From CAZXDL01 sp964639505 (GTDB lineage Bacteria > Patescibacteriota > Saccharimonadia > Saccharimonadales > UBA4665), in contig CAZXDL010000002.1 of the NCBI GenBank assembly GCA_964639505.1, forward strand, positions 86,984 to 150,983: 64,000 nt of DNA, written 5' to 3'. Every line of letters begins with the position of its first letter. Position 1 is the first letter of the stretch. The notes under the pieces are model-generated. The model was not told the origin of the DNA and made no database searches. It saw nothing but the letters and a program-made list of their open reading frames with translations. A program made the position numbers and the translations under genes. Shown one piece after another: positions 17,561-26,368 of the stretch.

Positions 17561-17592
17561 ATGGCCACTCAGTGGCCATTGGTTGGCCAACC
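17561..17592. repeat. Two adjacent palindromes after the dockerin gene
   Basis: A near-perfect palindrome at 17561-17579 (ATGGCCACT-C-AGTGGCCAT) is followed at once by GGTTGGCCAACC (17581-17592), a perfect 12-bp palindrome. They lie between convergent genes and have no T-run. A termination or mRNA-stabilising role is possible. Confidence 0.6.
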
Positions 17593-17604
17593 TGTAAGTA
17601 GATA

Positions 17605-18870
17605 TTAGGCTTGGCCGAGGAGGAGTTCGAAGTATTTTGTGCCTCCAAACGGGATTTTTTGTTTGACCAGTTTGGTGCCCATTAGGGCGTTAGCGTGGTA
17701 AATTTTGAAGCTGCCGTAGCGCTCGTTGATCTCGTCGACGGCGGTGGTCAGCCAATCTTCTTTATTAACCTGCTCTATTAGGCTGAGCTGACTGCGGGCT
17801 GACGGTGTTAATTGATAGCACGTGATGCCCATAGTCTGAACGACTAAGTGCTTAGGCCGCTGGTTAAATAGGTAGAGCGCTTTGGCATAGATGTCATTAT
17901 CGGTGTAAAACGTACTTTTAAACATTTTGCGCTGCGACCAGCCGTCGCCGGCTTGATAGCGGATCCAGACTTGTATGCCACGGGCGTCCATGCCCTGATA
18001 TCGTAATTTCTTGCCTGTGGTTTCGCAGAGGTACTGGAAGCAAGGCAGTAGATAGCTGTCATCATTTGAGGGCGTACCCAACACCCACTGCCGGCCTACC
18101 ATGCCGAGTTTGGTGGTGACGCTGTCAACTTCATAACCCCTTAGTCTCTGGTACCAGTCTTCGCCAATGACGCTATGAAACACAAAACGTCTCAGATAGT
18201 CGCTCTCAGCGTCAAGAAACTGCAGGGGTGTAAAAATGCCAGCCGCATTGAGACGTGCCTGATAATGTGATGCTATCCCCGTGAGATCTGTTAGTTTAAG
18301 CTGGCTGAAAACAGTTTTGAGATTGCTATGGTCAATGACGTCTAGCCCGTCGGGCTTGTGGAGGCCGGCGGCAGTTTTAGCCAAGAAACGATTAGGCGCG
18401 ATACCAACATTTATTTTCATCCAGGAGCCCACACGGTCCCTCAGCTGCTGTTTTATCTCGTATCCAATATCTACCAAAGATTTCTTGTGAACGCTTCCTA
18501 GCGTGCCGTGAAAGTCGATAATGCCTTCATCAATGCTCTTCATGCGCACATGCGGGCTGTAGGTTTTCATAATGCTGATAAGTTGCTGGTAGATGTAGTG
18601 ATACTTCGGCGGATCGGTTTCTAGCATGGTGAAGTCAGGAATCAACTGCAGGGCCTCGTCGAGACGCATGCCTGTCTTTACGCCCTGAGACTTGGCTTCG
18701 TAAGAACAAGCGATGACACAGCAGTACTTGGATAAGCGATTTGTCACGCCAACCGGCCGGCCTCGCAGGCTGGGGTGGGCTTGCTGCTCGGCTGTGGCGA
18801 AGGCACTGTTGAGATCGAGAAACATGATCTGAGGCTCTTCCCTGTTTATGCCGAGATGAAGCTGATTCAT
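17605..18870 (-). CDS. Y-family DNA polymerase (DinB/UmuC-like)
   Basis: 421 residues. Catalytic acidic residues are visible: Asp19 in IMFLDLNSAFA and Asp114-Glu115 in MKSIDEGIIDF, the two metal-binding motifs of translesion polymerases. RFLAKTAAGLHKPDG is the family helix-hairpin region. A little-finger-like C-terminus (about 250-421) follows. The start overlaps the upstream 89-residue gene by 4 bp, so the two are translationally coupled. With a 45-residue gene ahead it forms a three-gene cassette. Damage control is plausible, but no LexA box is proven. Confidence 0.92.
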   Translation of the reverse strand: MNQLHLGINREEPQIMFLDLNSAFATAEQQAHPSLRGRPVGVTNRLSKYCCVIACSYEAKSQGVKTGMRLDEALQLIPDFTMLETDPPKYHYIYQQLISIMKTYSPHVRMKSIDEGIIDFHGTLGSVHKKSLVDIGYEIKQQLRDRVGSWMKINVGIAPNRFLAKTAAGLHKPDGLDVIDHSNLKTVFSQLKLTDLTGIASHYQARLNAAGIFTPLQFLDAESDYLRRFVFHSVIGEDWYQRLRGYEVDSVTTKLGMVGRQWVLGTPSNDDSYLLPCFQYLCETTGKKLRYQGMDARGIQVWIRYQAGDGWSQRKMFKSTFYTDNDIYAKALYLFNQRPKHLVVQTMGITCYQLTPSARSQLSLIEQVNKEDWLTTAVDEINERYGSFKIYHANALMGTKLVKQKIPFGGTKYFELLLGQA

Positions 18871-19136
18871 GAGTTATCGATTTGCGATATCAGCGTCCAG
18901 GTCAGACCCTCGGCATCAAACTCCAAACGGTAGTCGTTTAGACCATCGCTTACATCAAAGACATGTATCATGCGCCGACCAGCCGTTGTGGGATGACGTA
19001 GGCCTAGCTCGGTAAAATTTATTTCTTTGCCCTTGTATTTCATTTTACTGGGCAAGCAAAGCTCGGTAGGACGACCTTTATCGCGAAAGACCGTCACTAC
19101 ACTAACTCGCTGATTTATTTTAATTGTCGGATCCAT
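18867..19136 (-). CDS. 89-residue partner of the Y-family polymerase
   Basis: Starts MDPTIKINQRVSVVTVFRDK. Beta-rich, basic and soluble, with LPSKMKYKGKEINFTELGLR and HVFDVSDGLNDYRLEFD. No known domain is recognised. It overlaps the polymerase start by 4 bp and begins 4 nt after the stop of a 45-residue gene, so the three are almost surely co-expressed. A role in polymerase targeting or regulation is inferred only from this coupling. Confidence 0.8.
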   Translation of the reverse strand: MDPTIKINQRVSVVTVFRDKGRPTELCLPSKMKYKGKEINFTELGLRHPTTAGRRMIHVFDVSDGLNDYRLEFDAEGLTWTLISQIDNS

Positions 19137-19140
19137 TTTG

Positions 19141-19278
19141 CTATCCAGCTAAGACGTATTCGCGGCCGCCGTAGACGATGCGTCGTGGGTAGCTTTCGAA
19201 GCGTAGTTTTGGTGAATTTTTGCTGAATTCGACTGCTGTGATTTGGATTTCTTTAGTATCAAAAGTTGCGATTGCCAT
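19141..19278 (-). CDS. 45-residue first gene of the polymerase cassette
   Basis: A short ORF with product starting MAIATFDTKEIQITAVEFSK and ending GREYVLAG. AGGAG lies 8 nt upstream, one of the clearest ribosome sites in the window, and the stop is 4 nt before the next ATG. It is small and mixed basic/hydrophobic with no membrane segment. The function is unknown; it might be a small partner of the polymerase or a leader cistron. Confidence 0.72.
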   Translation of the reverse strand: MAIATFDTKEIQITAVEFSKNSPKLRFESYPRRIVYGGREYVLAG

Positions 19279-19547
19279 GATAGTTCTCCTGGTTCAAAAA
19301 TAATAAAAAGATGAAACTGACAGAGGTCAGTAAACGGATTTAAGGGGTTGAGAGCTTCTAGCTAAGGGCTTCGATACCGTCCGAAACGAGCCTAACACTT
19401 AGAAACTGATATTTAACGAAAGAAAGTAGGGACCGAGGTGTACCTTCTTGTGAATAAGTCTGCGAGGTAAATGACCAGCAAGTCCTCACATGGCTGACAT
19501 TTATTGTACTACCGCCCGTCAAACTTGCAAGTGATTTTGCTTACTAT
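19279..19547 (-). promoter_or_regulatory. Promoter and about 217-nt leader of the polymerase cassette
   Basis: Minus-strand TTGCAA (19525-19530), a 16-nt spacer and TACAAT (19503-19508) give a likely start near 19496. The -35 lies in the palindrome ACTTGCAAGT (19523-19532), a possible operator. The leader to ATG 19278 is about 217 nt, long for this genome, and contains a hairpin ACTGAC-AGAG-GTCAGT (19318-19333 approximately). No convincing gene is seen in it. Confidence 0.5.
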
Positions 19548-20807
19548 TTAGGGCGCGTAAGTTACTTTAGGAGCTGCGTTAACGGCTGTGAGCCAAGTTT
19601 GTCCAGGGTTAAGGAATATAGGTTTGCCTGCTGCGTCAGTGAACGTAATCTGAGCTTTCTCGTTGGTTTTTGCCCAGGTGCCGATCGATACGTTGCCGTC
19701 TTGAAAGACGTAGGCTTGGCCGCTACCGATGGTTTGATATTCCGAATGGTGGCCGTCGCTGGCAATAGCAAACGGTACGACCATAGCGACTACTACCGTC
19801 GGACTAATCTGCTTGTTGCCATTGGCGTCCATGTGAGGTGCCCCGCCCTCGCTACGATTGTAAGAATTAGTCGCGGCGACGTAGTCGTAATGCGCGTTAT
19901 AGAGAGCGCCTGAGAGATTTAAATCAATTGTTTTCGCGGTAGGTACTTTAGCCGGCTGAGCCTTTTTACTGCGGGCAAAACCGGTGTATGTGCTGGTCGT
20001 GTAGCCTTTGGCGGCTTCGAGCGCGTTTAGGTTACTTATACCTGTATAAACATTGTGTGGCGCAGCACGACTGGTGATGCGATGATACGAGCCTCCATTA
20101 GCGAACTGGTCTAAGTCTCTTACGCCCAATGCCTTGATGTCTGCCAAGGCTTGAGGACTGCCGCCGACATGAGCGTAACCGGCATCAAAACCCAAAGCCC
20201 ATTTAACATAGTAAGGCCGAGCGCTGCGTATAGGGCCAATGTCGCCCGGTTGGGTGTCTTGATAAAGCGCCAAAAAGCGTGTAATTCCACCCTCGGCAAT
20301 TGCCTCAAAAACGACACTGGCGTCAGATAAGCCAGACTGCGGTCGGGCGTCAAGACTGTTTTCAATCATTACCCCAGTTACGGGCCGCTGGTTGACCTCC
20401 GGCGCTACCTGCAGGCCGCTCAAATTAGACGCTACGGTGGTTGGCTTAGGGGGTGCCTTTTTTGCAGATTTTTTTACAGTTACAGCTGAGGCGGCTGGTT
20501 TTTTATCGAAATGAGTTAGAGCGAAGCCGGCAATAGCACCACATACTACAATGACAAGCGCGCTGATTATCCATTCGCGTCGTTGAAATGGCCAATGCAA
20601 GTTGAACTTTGGGCTTTTTGGCTCTTTAGGGTCGGTATCAAGCTTGGTGTCAACTAATGCGGCTGGTCCGACCACGTCATCAATCGCCGCTACTTCCTCG
20701 GGCGTTTTGAATGTTTTGTCTGGTGTTTGTGTTTTTGCAGAACGCTCATCTAAGGCGGGCTGCAAAGACTTTGCTGGCCGATTGGCCGGCTTAAAGTCGC
20801 CGTCCAT
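19548..20807 (-). CDS. DUF3048 (YerB-like) membrane-anchored protein
   Basis: 419 residues. A basic/Pro-rich cytoplasmic N-terminus of about 75 residues is followed by a TM at about 80-100 (WIISALVIVVCGAIAGFALT). The extracellular DUF3048 domain begins near NQRPVTGVMIENSLDARPQS and includes DIGPIRSARPYYVKWALGFD; the DUF3048 C-terminal part follows. B. subtilis YerB is the best-known relative, of unclear function. It has its own promoter inside the end of gltX, with 6 nt from -10 to ATG. Confidence 0.88.
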   Translation of the reverse strand: MDGDFKPANRPAKSLQPALDERSAKTQTPDKTFKTPEEVAAIDDVVGPAALVDTKLDTDPKEPKSPKFNLHWPFQRREWIISALVIVVCGAIAGFALTHFDKKPAASAVTVKKSAKKAPPKPTTVASNLSGLQVAPEVNQRPVTGVMIENSLDARPQSGLSDASVVFEAIAEGGITRFLALYQDTQPGDIGPIRSARPYYVKWALGFDAGYAHVGGSPQALADIKALGVRDLDQFANGGSYHRITSRAAPHNVYTGISNLNALEAAKGYTTSTYTGFARSKKAQPAKVPTAKTIDLNLSGALYNAHYDYVAATNSYNRSEGGAPHMDANGNKQISPTVVVAMVVPFAIASDGHHSEYQTIGSGQAYVFQDGNVSIGTWAKTNEKAQITFTDAAGKPIFLNPGQTWLTAVNAAPKVTYAP

Positions 20808-20813
20808 AAGCTT

Positions 20814-20843
20814 ATTATAACAACGAGTCTATCTGTTGGTCAA
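20814..20843 (-). promoter_or_regulatory. Promoter of DUF3048 gene inside gltX end
   Basis: TTGACC (20838-20843), an 18-nt spacer and TATAAT (20814-20819) on the minus strand. The TATAAT overlaps the gltX stop codon, and ATG 20807 follows after 6 nt. Confidence 0.78.
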
Positions 20844-22245
20844 GACGCTTAAGGCTACGCTCCTTGCCGATAATAGATAAGCTTTCGGCTAAACCGGGGC
20901 TGGCTGGCGCTTGCGTCGTGGCGATTCTTATCAGACTAAAAAGTATGGCTGGCTTCTGATTTGTCTGCTCCAGCAGCACGTTTAGCTTTTGTGTTAAATC
21001 GTCTACGGTAAAGTTGCTCTTTAACAGAGCTGTTTTGGCCATCTCGAGCAGCTGGCGGAGCTCGTTTTTATCAATTTTTTTAAGCTGTTTGTGGTTTTCA
21101 ATTAATGTCGAATTGACAGGTAAATCCACAAAGAAAAATTCGGTCAGTTCGGGTAATTCCGCGAAAAACTTTAAGCGCTCCTGTACGACCCCGAGTACTT
21201 GCTTTTTATAGGCTGGGTCATATGATTTGGCTGACTCCGGCCAGAAGCCCTCGGCGAGTCCATAAAGCACATCCAAAGGTAGCTCACGTATATAGTGGCC
21301 ATTTATCCAGATTAAACGCCGCTCGTCGAATTGCGCCCCGGCTTTCTGGACGCGGGATAAACTAAACTTTTTGATTAATTCTTCTCTTGAAAATATTTCT
21401 TGCTCTGTGCCGTCATTCCACCCCAAGCTGGCAATGAAATTAATCAGCGCTTCTGGTAGGAAACCTTCTCGTATGTAGTCCAAGACGTCTTTGGCCCCAT
21501 CCCGTTTGCTGAGTTTTTTATTGCCACTTTCACCGAGGATATGAGGCACAGTGGCCATAATTGGCGGTGAAATCTCAAGCGCCTCGTACAAATTCAAATA
21601 GTTTGGCACGCTTGATAAAAACTCCTGTCCGCGGATGATATGGCTTATTTCCATCTCTGAGTCATCGATTATATGGGCGAAATTGTAAGTCGGATAGCCG
21701 TCAGATTTAATTAATATGAAATCATCAATCGCTTCTGGCCCGCTGGAGCGGTCCCCCATGACCGCATCGGTCCATTTGTATGCTTTAGGGTCAGATTTAA
21801 AGCGCAACGGTTTTGTACTGTCCCACTGTGGAGGGTTCTCCGGTCGGTGATTGCGATATAAAAAAGGTTTTTTAGCAGCTTGGGCTTGTTCGCGGAATTT
21901 TTGGACTTCTTCTGGGGTATTAGGGTCAGCGTAGGCCCTCCCTGCTTCAATCAACTTCTCTGCCCATTTTTTGTACGAATCAAGCCGTTCGCTTTGAGTA
22001 TAGGGCGAAAACGGACCGCCGATATCAGGACCCTCGTCGTAGTCAAGCCCAAGCGCCTTTAGGCTATCAATCAAATGTTGCCTAGCACCTGCGACCTCAC
22101 GCTTTTTGTCAGTGTCTTCAAATCGTAAGATAAACTTACCGTTGTTTTGGCGAGCAACCAACCAGCCAAACAGAGCCGTGCGAATTCCACCTACATGAAG
22201 GTAGCCGGTCGGGCTGGGCGCAAAACGCGTTCGTACTGGGCTCAT
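20815..22245 (-). CDS. gltX: Glutamyl-tRNA synthetase
   Basis: Charges tRNA-Glu; 476 residues, normal for the bacterial enzyme. The HIGH-type motif is in PSPTGYLHVGGIRTALFGW (about 10-26) and the KMSKS loop is KLSKRDGAKDVL near 245. The C-terminal anticodon-binding helical domain is present. Whether it also charges tRNA-Gln cannot be decided by eye. The ATG is preceded by TATAAT with 7 nt between, suggesting a leaderless mRNA. A tRNA-Glu gene lies 8 kb away. Confidence 0.96.
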   Translation of the reverse strand: MSPVRTRFAPSPTGYLHVGGIRTALFGWLVARQNNGKFILRFEDTDKKREVAGARQHLIDSLKALGLDYDEGPDIGGPFSPYTQSERLDSYKKWAEKLIEAGRAYADPNTPEEVQKFREQAQAAKKPFLYRNHRPENPPQWDSTKPLRFKSDPKAYKWTDAVMGDRSSGPEAIDDFILIKSDGYPTYNFAHIIDDSEMEISHIIRGQEFLSSVPNYLNLYEALEISPPIMATVPHILGESGNKKLSKRDGAKDVLDYIREGFLPEALINFIASLGWNDGTEQEIFSREELIKKFSLSRVQKAGAQFDERRLIWINGHYIRELPLDVLYGLAEGFWPESAKSYDPAYKKQVLGVVQERLKFFAELPELTEFFFVDLPVNSTLIENHKQLKKIDKNELRQLLEMAKTALLKSNFTVDDLTQKLNVLLEQTNQKPAILFSLIRIATTQAPASPGLAESLSIIGKERSLKRLDQQIDSLL

Positions 22246-22252
22246 TAGCGAT

Positions 22253-22258
22253 ATTATA
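22253..22258 (-). promoter_or_regulatory. gltX -10 element, leaderless type
   Basis: TATAAT on the minus strand, 7 nt before ATG 22245. The -35 region is poor (TTCCCC at 17 nt). Confidence 0.6.
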
Positions 22259-22281
22259 AGAGAAAACGGCTTTAAGGGGAA

Positions 22282-23325
22282 TTAAATAGACTTAGCGATC
22301 TCAATCAGCTGTTTGTTAGACAAAGCGCCATTACTTTGTACGATGTACCAGATTCCGCCATTCATCCAAGTTGCGTTTCCGTTACCATATAGATAAACCG
22401 TTTGCCCTGAGACTTCGACGGACTGACTGTTTGACGATGTCCTTTGGACAAAATTTTCTTTGAGAGCCTGACTGTTCCAGGTTGATGTTTTTTGTGTAAC
22501 TGTGTAGCTGCGCTCATCGCTATTGCTGGCGAATTTAGTGGCAATAACGCCGCTGCTGTAGCTAAGCTTATCCATACTGTAACCAGTAGGTTTGTATGTT
22601 GGCATCGTCGCTCCAAATCCAGCCCGGGCGGTCGCCATATTAAATTTTAGGGTTGGTAGCTCTTGGTAGCCGACAAAAGCAAACAGCAGCAGCGCAGTTG
22701 CTGAAGCAATAGCTGCTCTGGTCCTCCGCTTGGATTGTCGTTTAATTTTTGGCGCTGGCTCTTCGTGGCTTTTAGCATTGATTACGGCTTGTTCGAGCAG
22801 TTGAGACGTAGTTTGTGGCATGCGTTTAGTTGCCTTTGACGTTACGTGTGGTTTGAGCTCGGCGGATGACTGTGGCACAGCAGCTTTAACTGGCTCTGGG
22901 CTGTTTGCGTCGCTTGTGATAGGAGAAAAATGAGTAATTAGATGGCTTTGTGGCACCTTACTGGCGTGTGCCAGTTTTTTAGAGTCGACCCGCTTGGCGG
23001 ATTTACTGACGACAACATTGGCAAGACTATCATGTAAAGCTAAGTCACTTGGCCCCTGGGCTTTTAGTGCTGGTTTTGTAGATGCGGACGGCTTTTTTAC
23101 AGCGTGGCGCATAAGAGTTTGCGAAGATTTAGGTTTGTGTGGGGCGGCAGGTTTTGCTTTATGTCTAACTACATCGTGCATAGAGGGTTTCTTGGCGGGT
23201 GTTTTAAGAGAAGACTGCTTAACAGGCTCAGCATGTGTCAAATGTCCGGCAGGCGTAAGCATGGCGCCAGTCTTTGCGTCATAACGTTTACCGTTGATTT
23301 CAATGATGTTATTATTTTTGGCCAC
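22282..23325 (-). CDS. Single-pass membrane protein with extracellular DUF4367-like domain
   Basis: 347 residues from a GTG start. Residues 1-200 are basic, Lys/Pro/His/Ser-rich and probably disordered and cytoplasmic, opening with EINGKRYDAKTGAML. A TM at about 205-225 (ASATALLLFAFVGYQEL) leads to an extracellular domain of about 115 residues with VYLYGNGNATWMNGGIWYIV, resembling the DUF4367 fold of anti-sigma-type proteins. It is divergent from the PEGA protein. An envelope sensor or structural role is inferred; the function is not known. Confidence 0.7.
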   Translation of the reverse strand: MAKNNNIIEINGKRYDAKTGAMLTPAGHLTHAEPVKQSSLKTPAKKPSMHDVVRHKAKPAAPHKPKSSQTLMRHAVKKPSASTKPALKAQGPSDLALHDSLANVVVSKSAKRVDSKKLAHASKVPQSHLITHFSPITSDANSPEPVKAAVPQSSAELKPHVTSKATKRMPQTTSQLLEQAVINAKSHEEPAPKIKRQSKRRTRAAIASATALLLFAFVGYQELPTLKFNMATARAGFGATMPTYKPTGYSMDKLSYSSGVIATKFASNSDERSYTVTQKTSTWNSQALKENFVQRTSSNSQSVEVSGQTVYLYGNGNATWMNGGIWYIVQSNGALSNKQLIEIAKSI

Positions 23326-23407
23326 GTATATTGCCCGACAGTCGGCTTAAAGATGTATAAACATCTTAAACCCTCTTGTGATTAGAGGCAAGTTTAGTCC
23401 ATACTAA

Positions 23408-24898
23408 ATGCTACCCATAATGGATTATTTAGATAAGAATAAGGAATCTCGCCAGCGTATAGTTTTATTTGTTGGCTATATTTTGATTGGCCTAGCAATC
23501 GTAGTCGCTGCGCTTGTTTTGAAATACCAGGCTGACGGTTATGGTGTAAACAAAAAAGGCGATGTCATTCAAAATGGTTTAACGTTTTTTTCTAGCCATC
23601 CTGCTCCGGCCAACATATACATTAATGGTCGCCTAAACAGCGTAAAAACAAATACTAGGCTATCGCTGCCCTCTGGAGTTTATGATGTTAAACTCACCCG
23701 GACTGGCTATTATGACTGGCAACGAAATATTGAGGTCAATGGAGGTAGTGTCCAGCACTATGATTATCCATTTCTTTTTCCGAAGCTGCTAACTACTAAA
23801 AAAATCCAAAATTTCAGCTTAGCCCCCAGCTTAATGACACAAAGTTTGGATCTACGATGGGTGATGATCCAGTCAAATGCAAATCCGTCGGAATTCACCG
23901 TATATGACATTAAGAGCCCTGATACGCCCGCTTCAACCATAAGCATACCGGCAAGCTTAATAACAAAGGCAGTTGGAGGCGAAACTTGGCAAGTGGCAGA
24001 ATGGGCAGATGATAATCAGCACGTATTGCTTCAGCACAACTATGATTCAAAGAGCGAGTTCATTTTAGTTGATCGTGAGGCGCCACAATCCTCTTTAAAT
24101 CTAAACGCGACTCTTAAAATTAATCCGTCAAAGATAACACTTAATGACAAAAAATACGACAAGTATTATATATATGATTCTGCCGGCGCGACTTTACAAA
24201 AGGTTTCATTAAAAAACCCGACTCCCGCAACGTTATTAAGCCATGTGGTGGCCTACAAGACTTACTCTGACAACACTGTTCTCTATATTAGCAATCAAGA
24301 CTCTGTCGCTGGCAAGGTTAATGTAAGATTGCTTGAAGGCGACAAAACATACAATATTAGGATATTGACTGCCGGATCAAGCTATAACGTTGATTTAACG
24401 AAATATGACGGGATTATGTACGTTGTGGCGGCATCTTCAGGTGATAACCGGGCCTATATATATCGCGACCCAGTTGGGCAGTTAAATAGGTTGCCAGAGC
24501 AGCCGTTGGCTTCTGCACAGGTATTGAGAGTTGACCAGGTTAATTATGTTAGTTTTTCTCCGATCGCTCAGTACATTTTAGCCGAAAACGGCAATAACTT
24601 TGGAGTTTACGACATAGAAAACAAAACCAGTTTTAAATATACGACAAGCGAGGCCTTTGACGCCCCTCAAACTCACGCCAGCTGGATGGACGGCAATCGC
24701 TTACTCTACACCAGTAATGGAAAACTGATTGTTTTTGATTATGATCACACTAACCTTCATCAGTTAATGGCAAGCTCGAGTAGCTATTTGCCGGCCTTCT
24801 CGCCTGACTATAAAAATGTTTATAACATTGCCCAAGCTCCAAGCACCGCCGAGCTAGACTTTTTCCAGACATCACTGCGGACGGCACAAGACCGCTAG
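23408..24898 (+). CDS. PEGA-domain membrane protein with beta-propeller-like region
   Basis: 496 residues. One N-terminal TM (about 19-40, VLFVGYILIGLAIVVAALVL) and a PEGA domain (about 60-125, PAPANIYINGRLNSVKTNTR) are followed by about 360 residues of repeated beta-strand blades (for example YILAENGNNFGVYDIENKTS) resembling a WD40/TolB-like propeller. It is probably an exported, anchored envelope protein. The start may be ATG 23408 or 23420. Two small inverted repeats lie upstream, AAGATGT/ACATCTT (23350-23367) and CCTCT/AGAGG. The stop shares CTAG with the convergent sortase gene. Confidence 0.78.
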   Translation: MLPIMDYLDKNKESRQRIVLFVGYILIGLAIVVAALVLKYQADGYGVNKKGDVIQNGLTFFSSHPAPANIYINGRLNSVKTNTRLSLPSGVYDVKLTRTGYYDWQRNIEVNGGSVQHYDYPFLFPKLLTTKKIQNFSLAPSLMTQSLDLRWVMIQSNANPSEFTVYDIKSPDTPASTISIPASLITKAVGGETWQVAEWADDNQHVLLQHNYDSKSEFILVDREAPQSSLNLNATLKINPSKITLNDKKYDKYYIYDSAGATLQKVSLKNPTPATLLSHVVAYKTYSDNTVLYISNQDSVAGKVNVRLLEGDKTYNIRILTAGSSYNVDLTKYDGIMYVVAASSGDNRAYIYRDPVGQLNRLPEQPLASAQVLRVDQVNYVSFSPIAQYILAENGNNFGVYDIENKTSFKYTTSEAFDAPQTHASWMDGNRLLYTSNGKLIVFDYDHTNLHQLMASSSSYLPAFSPDYKNVYNIAQAPSTAELDFFQTSLRTAQDR

Positions 24899-26127
24899 CG
24901 CCGTTTAGCTGGTTTGTTAATCCATCTAAAGGTCATGACAAATACGCCCAGCACGACGACAAGTGCGGCGATTTTTCCAGGGGTGGTTTTTATAGCACGA
25001 CCGAATAATGTCGGGCCATTGCCTGGCAACTCTTGAGGTGTAGACGTAACGCTTTTGCTGGTTGAGGCACCATTACCGGCTGGGTCTGGACTGATTTGCT
25101 GGCCTACTACGACCAATCGCCGCAGGCTGGTGCCTGGTGGGTCGCAGGTTATTAATGTGGCTGTCGCGGTTTGACCTTCTACGGGGTTTAAGACGGCTAC
25201 ATTGCTCGGGTCAACAACAGTTGTGGTGATTACTTTGTATACGTAAACTTTGCTGTTGTAGGTTAGATAAAATGTATCTCCCGGCACCAAATTATGCAGT
25301 AACACAAAGGCGAATTTATACTTGCCTTTGTTGAATATATTATTGCTGCTGTGACCAAAAAACGCTGCATTGCCCTGTTCGCCCGGCAGACTGGTGGTAG
25401 GGTAATGTACTACTCCACTCTCTAACGCATTCTCTATGGTAGACTCGTCGGTTGTATTTTGATTGTAGTCAACTGGTATTTCGACATTGATTTTTGGGAT
25501 GATTACCTCTGGAGTCGCGGTCGGGGCAACGCCATCATTGCTAATTATCAGTGGCGTTGACGCGTTTGCTCTGCCAGGCTGTATAAATGGTGCGATAAAA
25601 ACTTCATTAAAAAATCCAAATAAAACAATAATTAGCGCGATCGTGCCCATGGCTAACCCAAAGAGCAATGATTGTACATGATGTTTGGTTGTTAACTTGC
25701 CGTTGGCGTTTACTTTGGATTTAATGGATGTTTGAATCTGTTTTGTACTCCGCTCCCTTTGTTTGGGTCGGCGGGCGGCCTGATGCTTGTGCTGTGCAAA
25801 TGCTTGGGCCGTGTTTGCCTGCTTTGGCTCGCTAGCATTTATTAAGGATTGACTCGAGTAAAACTCTTGCCAAACCTGATGCTTTTCATCATCTGATAGG
25901 CCTTGGTAATATTTATGCCACTCAGTCTGAACTGTCGCCAGATTTTTGCCCGAAGTACTGAGCTGGTACATAAAGTCTTGGTGCTTGCTACGGTGTGGTG
26001 CATTTTGAGCTTCAGACAGCTCTGATAAAGCATTTGGCTCGCCTTGATAAATCCGCTCCAATTTGTCGCGAATTAATCTTGTGGCCTCGTCTTCGCCTGA
26101 TTTTGAGTGTGATGAATTTGTTGCCAT
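24895..26127 (-). CDS. Sortase with N- and C-terminal membrane segments
   Basis: Transpeptidase that attaches surface proteins. Numbered from an alternative TTG at 26142, His264 is in AAFFGHSSNNIF and Cys333 in ATLITCDPPGTSLRR, with the catalytic Arg just after. The ATG at 26127 (MATNSSHSKSGEDE) is preferred, giving 410 residues. An unusually long cytoplasmic N-terminus (about 160 residues, charged) precedes TM1 (LLFGLAMGTIALIIVLFGFF); TM2 is near the C-terminus (IAALVVVLGVFVMTF). The class is uncertain, perhaps D/E-like from TxTC-DPPG. Substrates are not evident nearby. Confidence 0.9.
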   Translation of the reverse strand: MATNSSHSKSGEDEATRLIRDKLERIYQGEPNALSELSEAQNAPHRSKHQDFMYQLSTSGKNLATVQTEWHKYYQGLSDDEKHQVWQEFYSSQSLINASEPKQANTAQAFAQHKHQAARRPKQRERSTKQIQTSIKSKVNANGKLTTKHHVQSLLFGLAMGTIALIIVLFGFFNEVFIAPFIQPGRANASTPLIISNDGVAPTATPEVIIPKINVEIPVDYNQNTTDESTIENALESGVVHYPTTSLPGEQGNAAFFGHSSNNIFNKGKYKFAFVLLHNLVPGDTFYLTYNSKVYVYKVITTTVVDPSNVAVLNPVEGQTATATLITCDPPGTSLRRLVVVGQQISPDPAGNGASTSKSVTSTPQELPGNGPTLFGRAIKTTPGKIAALVVVLGVFVMTFRWINKPAKRR

Positions 26128-26184
26128 ATAAACAAAGAGCAATACCTAGCTCTGTACCCCCAAGTATAGTACAATTACCCCTTG

Positions 26185-26196
26185 AAGCATATGCTT
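26185..26196. repeat. Perfect palindrome abutting tRNA-Leu
   Basis: AAGCATATGCTT, a 12-bp perfect palindrome ending exactly one base before the tRNA-Leu acceptor stem. It could be an operator or part of 5' processing. Confidence 0.55.
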
Positions 26197-26281
26197 GGGC
26201 GAGTGGCGGAACTGGTATACGCGCACGACTCAAAATCGTGTTCCTAACGGATTGAGGGTTCGATTCCCTCCTCGCCCACCA
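26197..26281 (+). tRNA. tRNA-Leu (CAA)
   Basis: Class II tRNA with acceptor GGGCGAG/CTCGCCC, anticodon stem CACGA/TCGTG, loop CTCAAAA (anticodon CAA), a long variable arm, T arm GGTTCGATTCC, discriminator A and encoded CCA. Confidence 0.97.
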
Positions 26282-26300
26282 GTTGTAAAAGATTAGACTA

Positions 26301-26329
26301 TTGACATATATTAGATTATAGAGTATAAT
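26301..26329 (+). promoter_or_regulatory. Perfect consensus promoter of the 104-residue gene
   Basis: TTGACA (26301-26306), exactly 17 nt, TATAAT (26324-26329). Both hexamers match the sigma-70 consensus with no mismatch, the best promoter in the window. Confidence 0.88.
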
Positions 26330-26368
26330 TACTAAAATACTATTTGTAATGTAAGAGGTTATGCTAAC

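Noticed and set aside
19358..19489. 43-codon GTG ORF in the leader of the polymerase cassette (minus strand)
   Set aside because: No ribosome site, odd composition and no match to neighbours; kept as untranslated leader.
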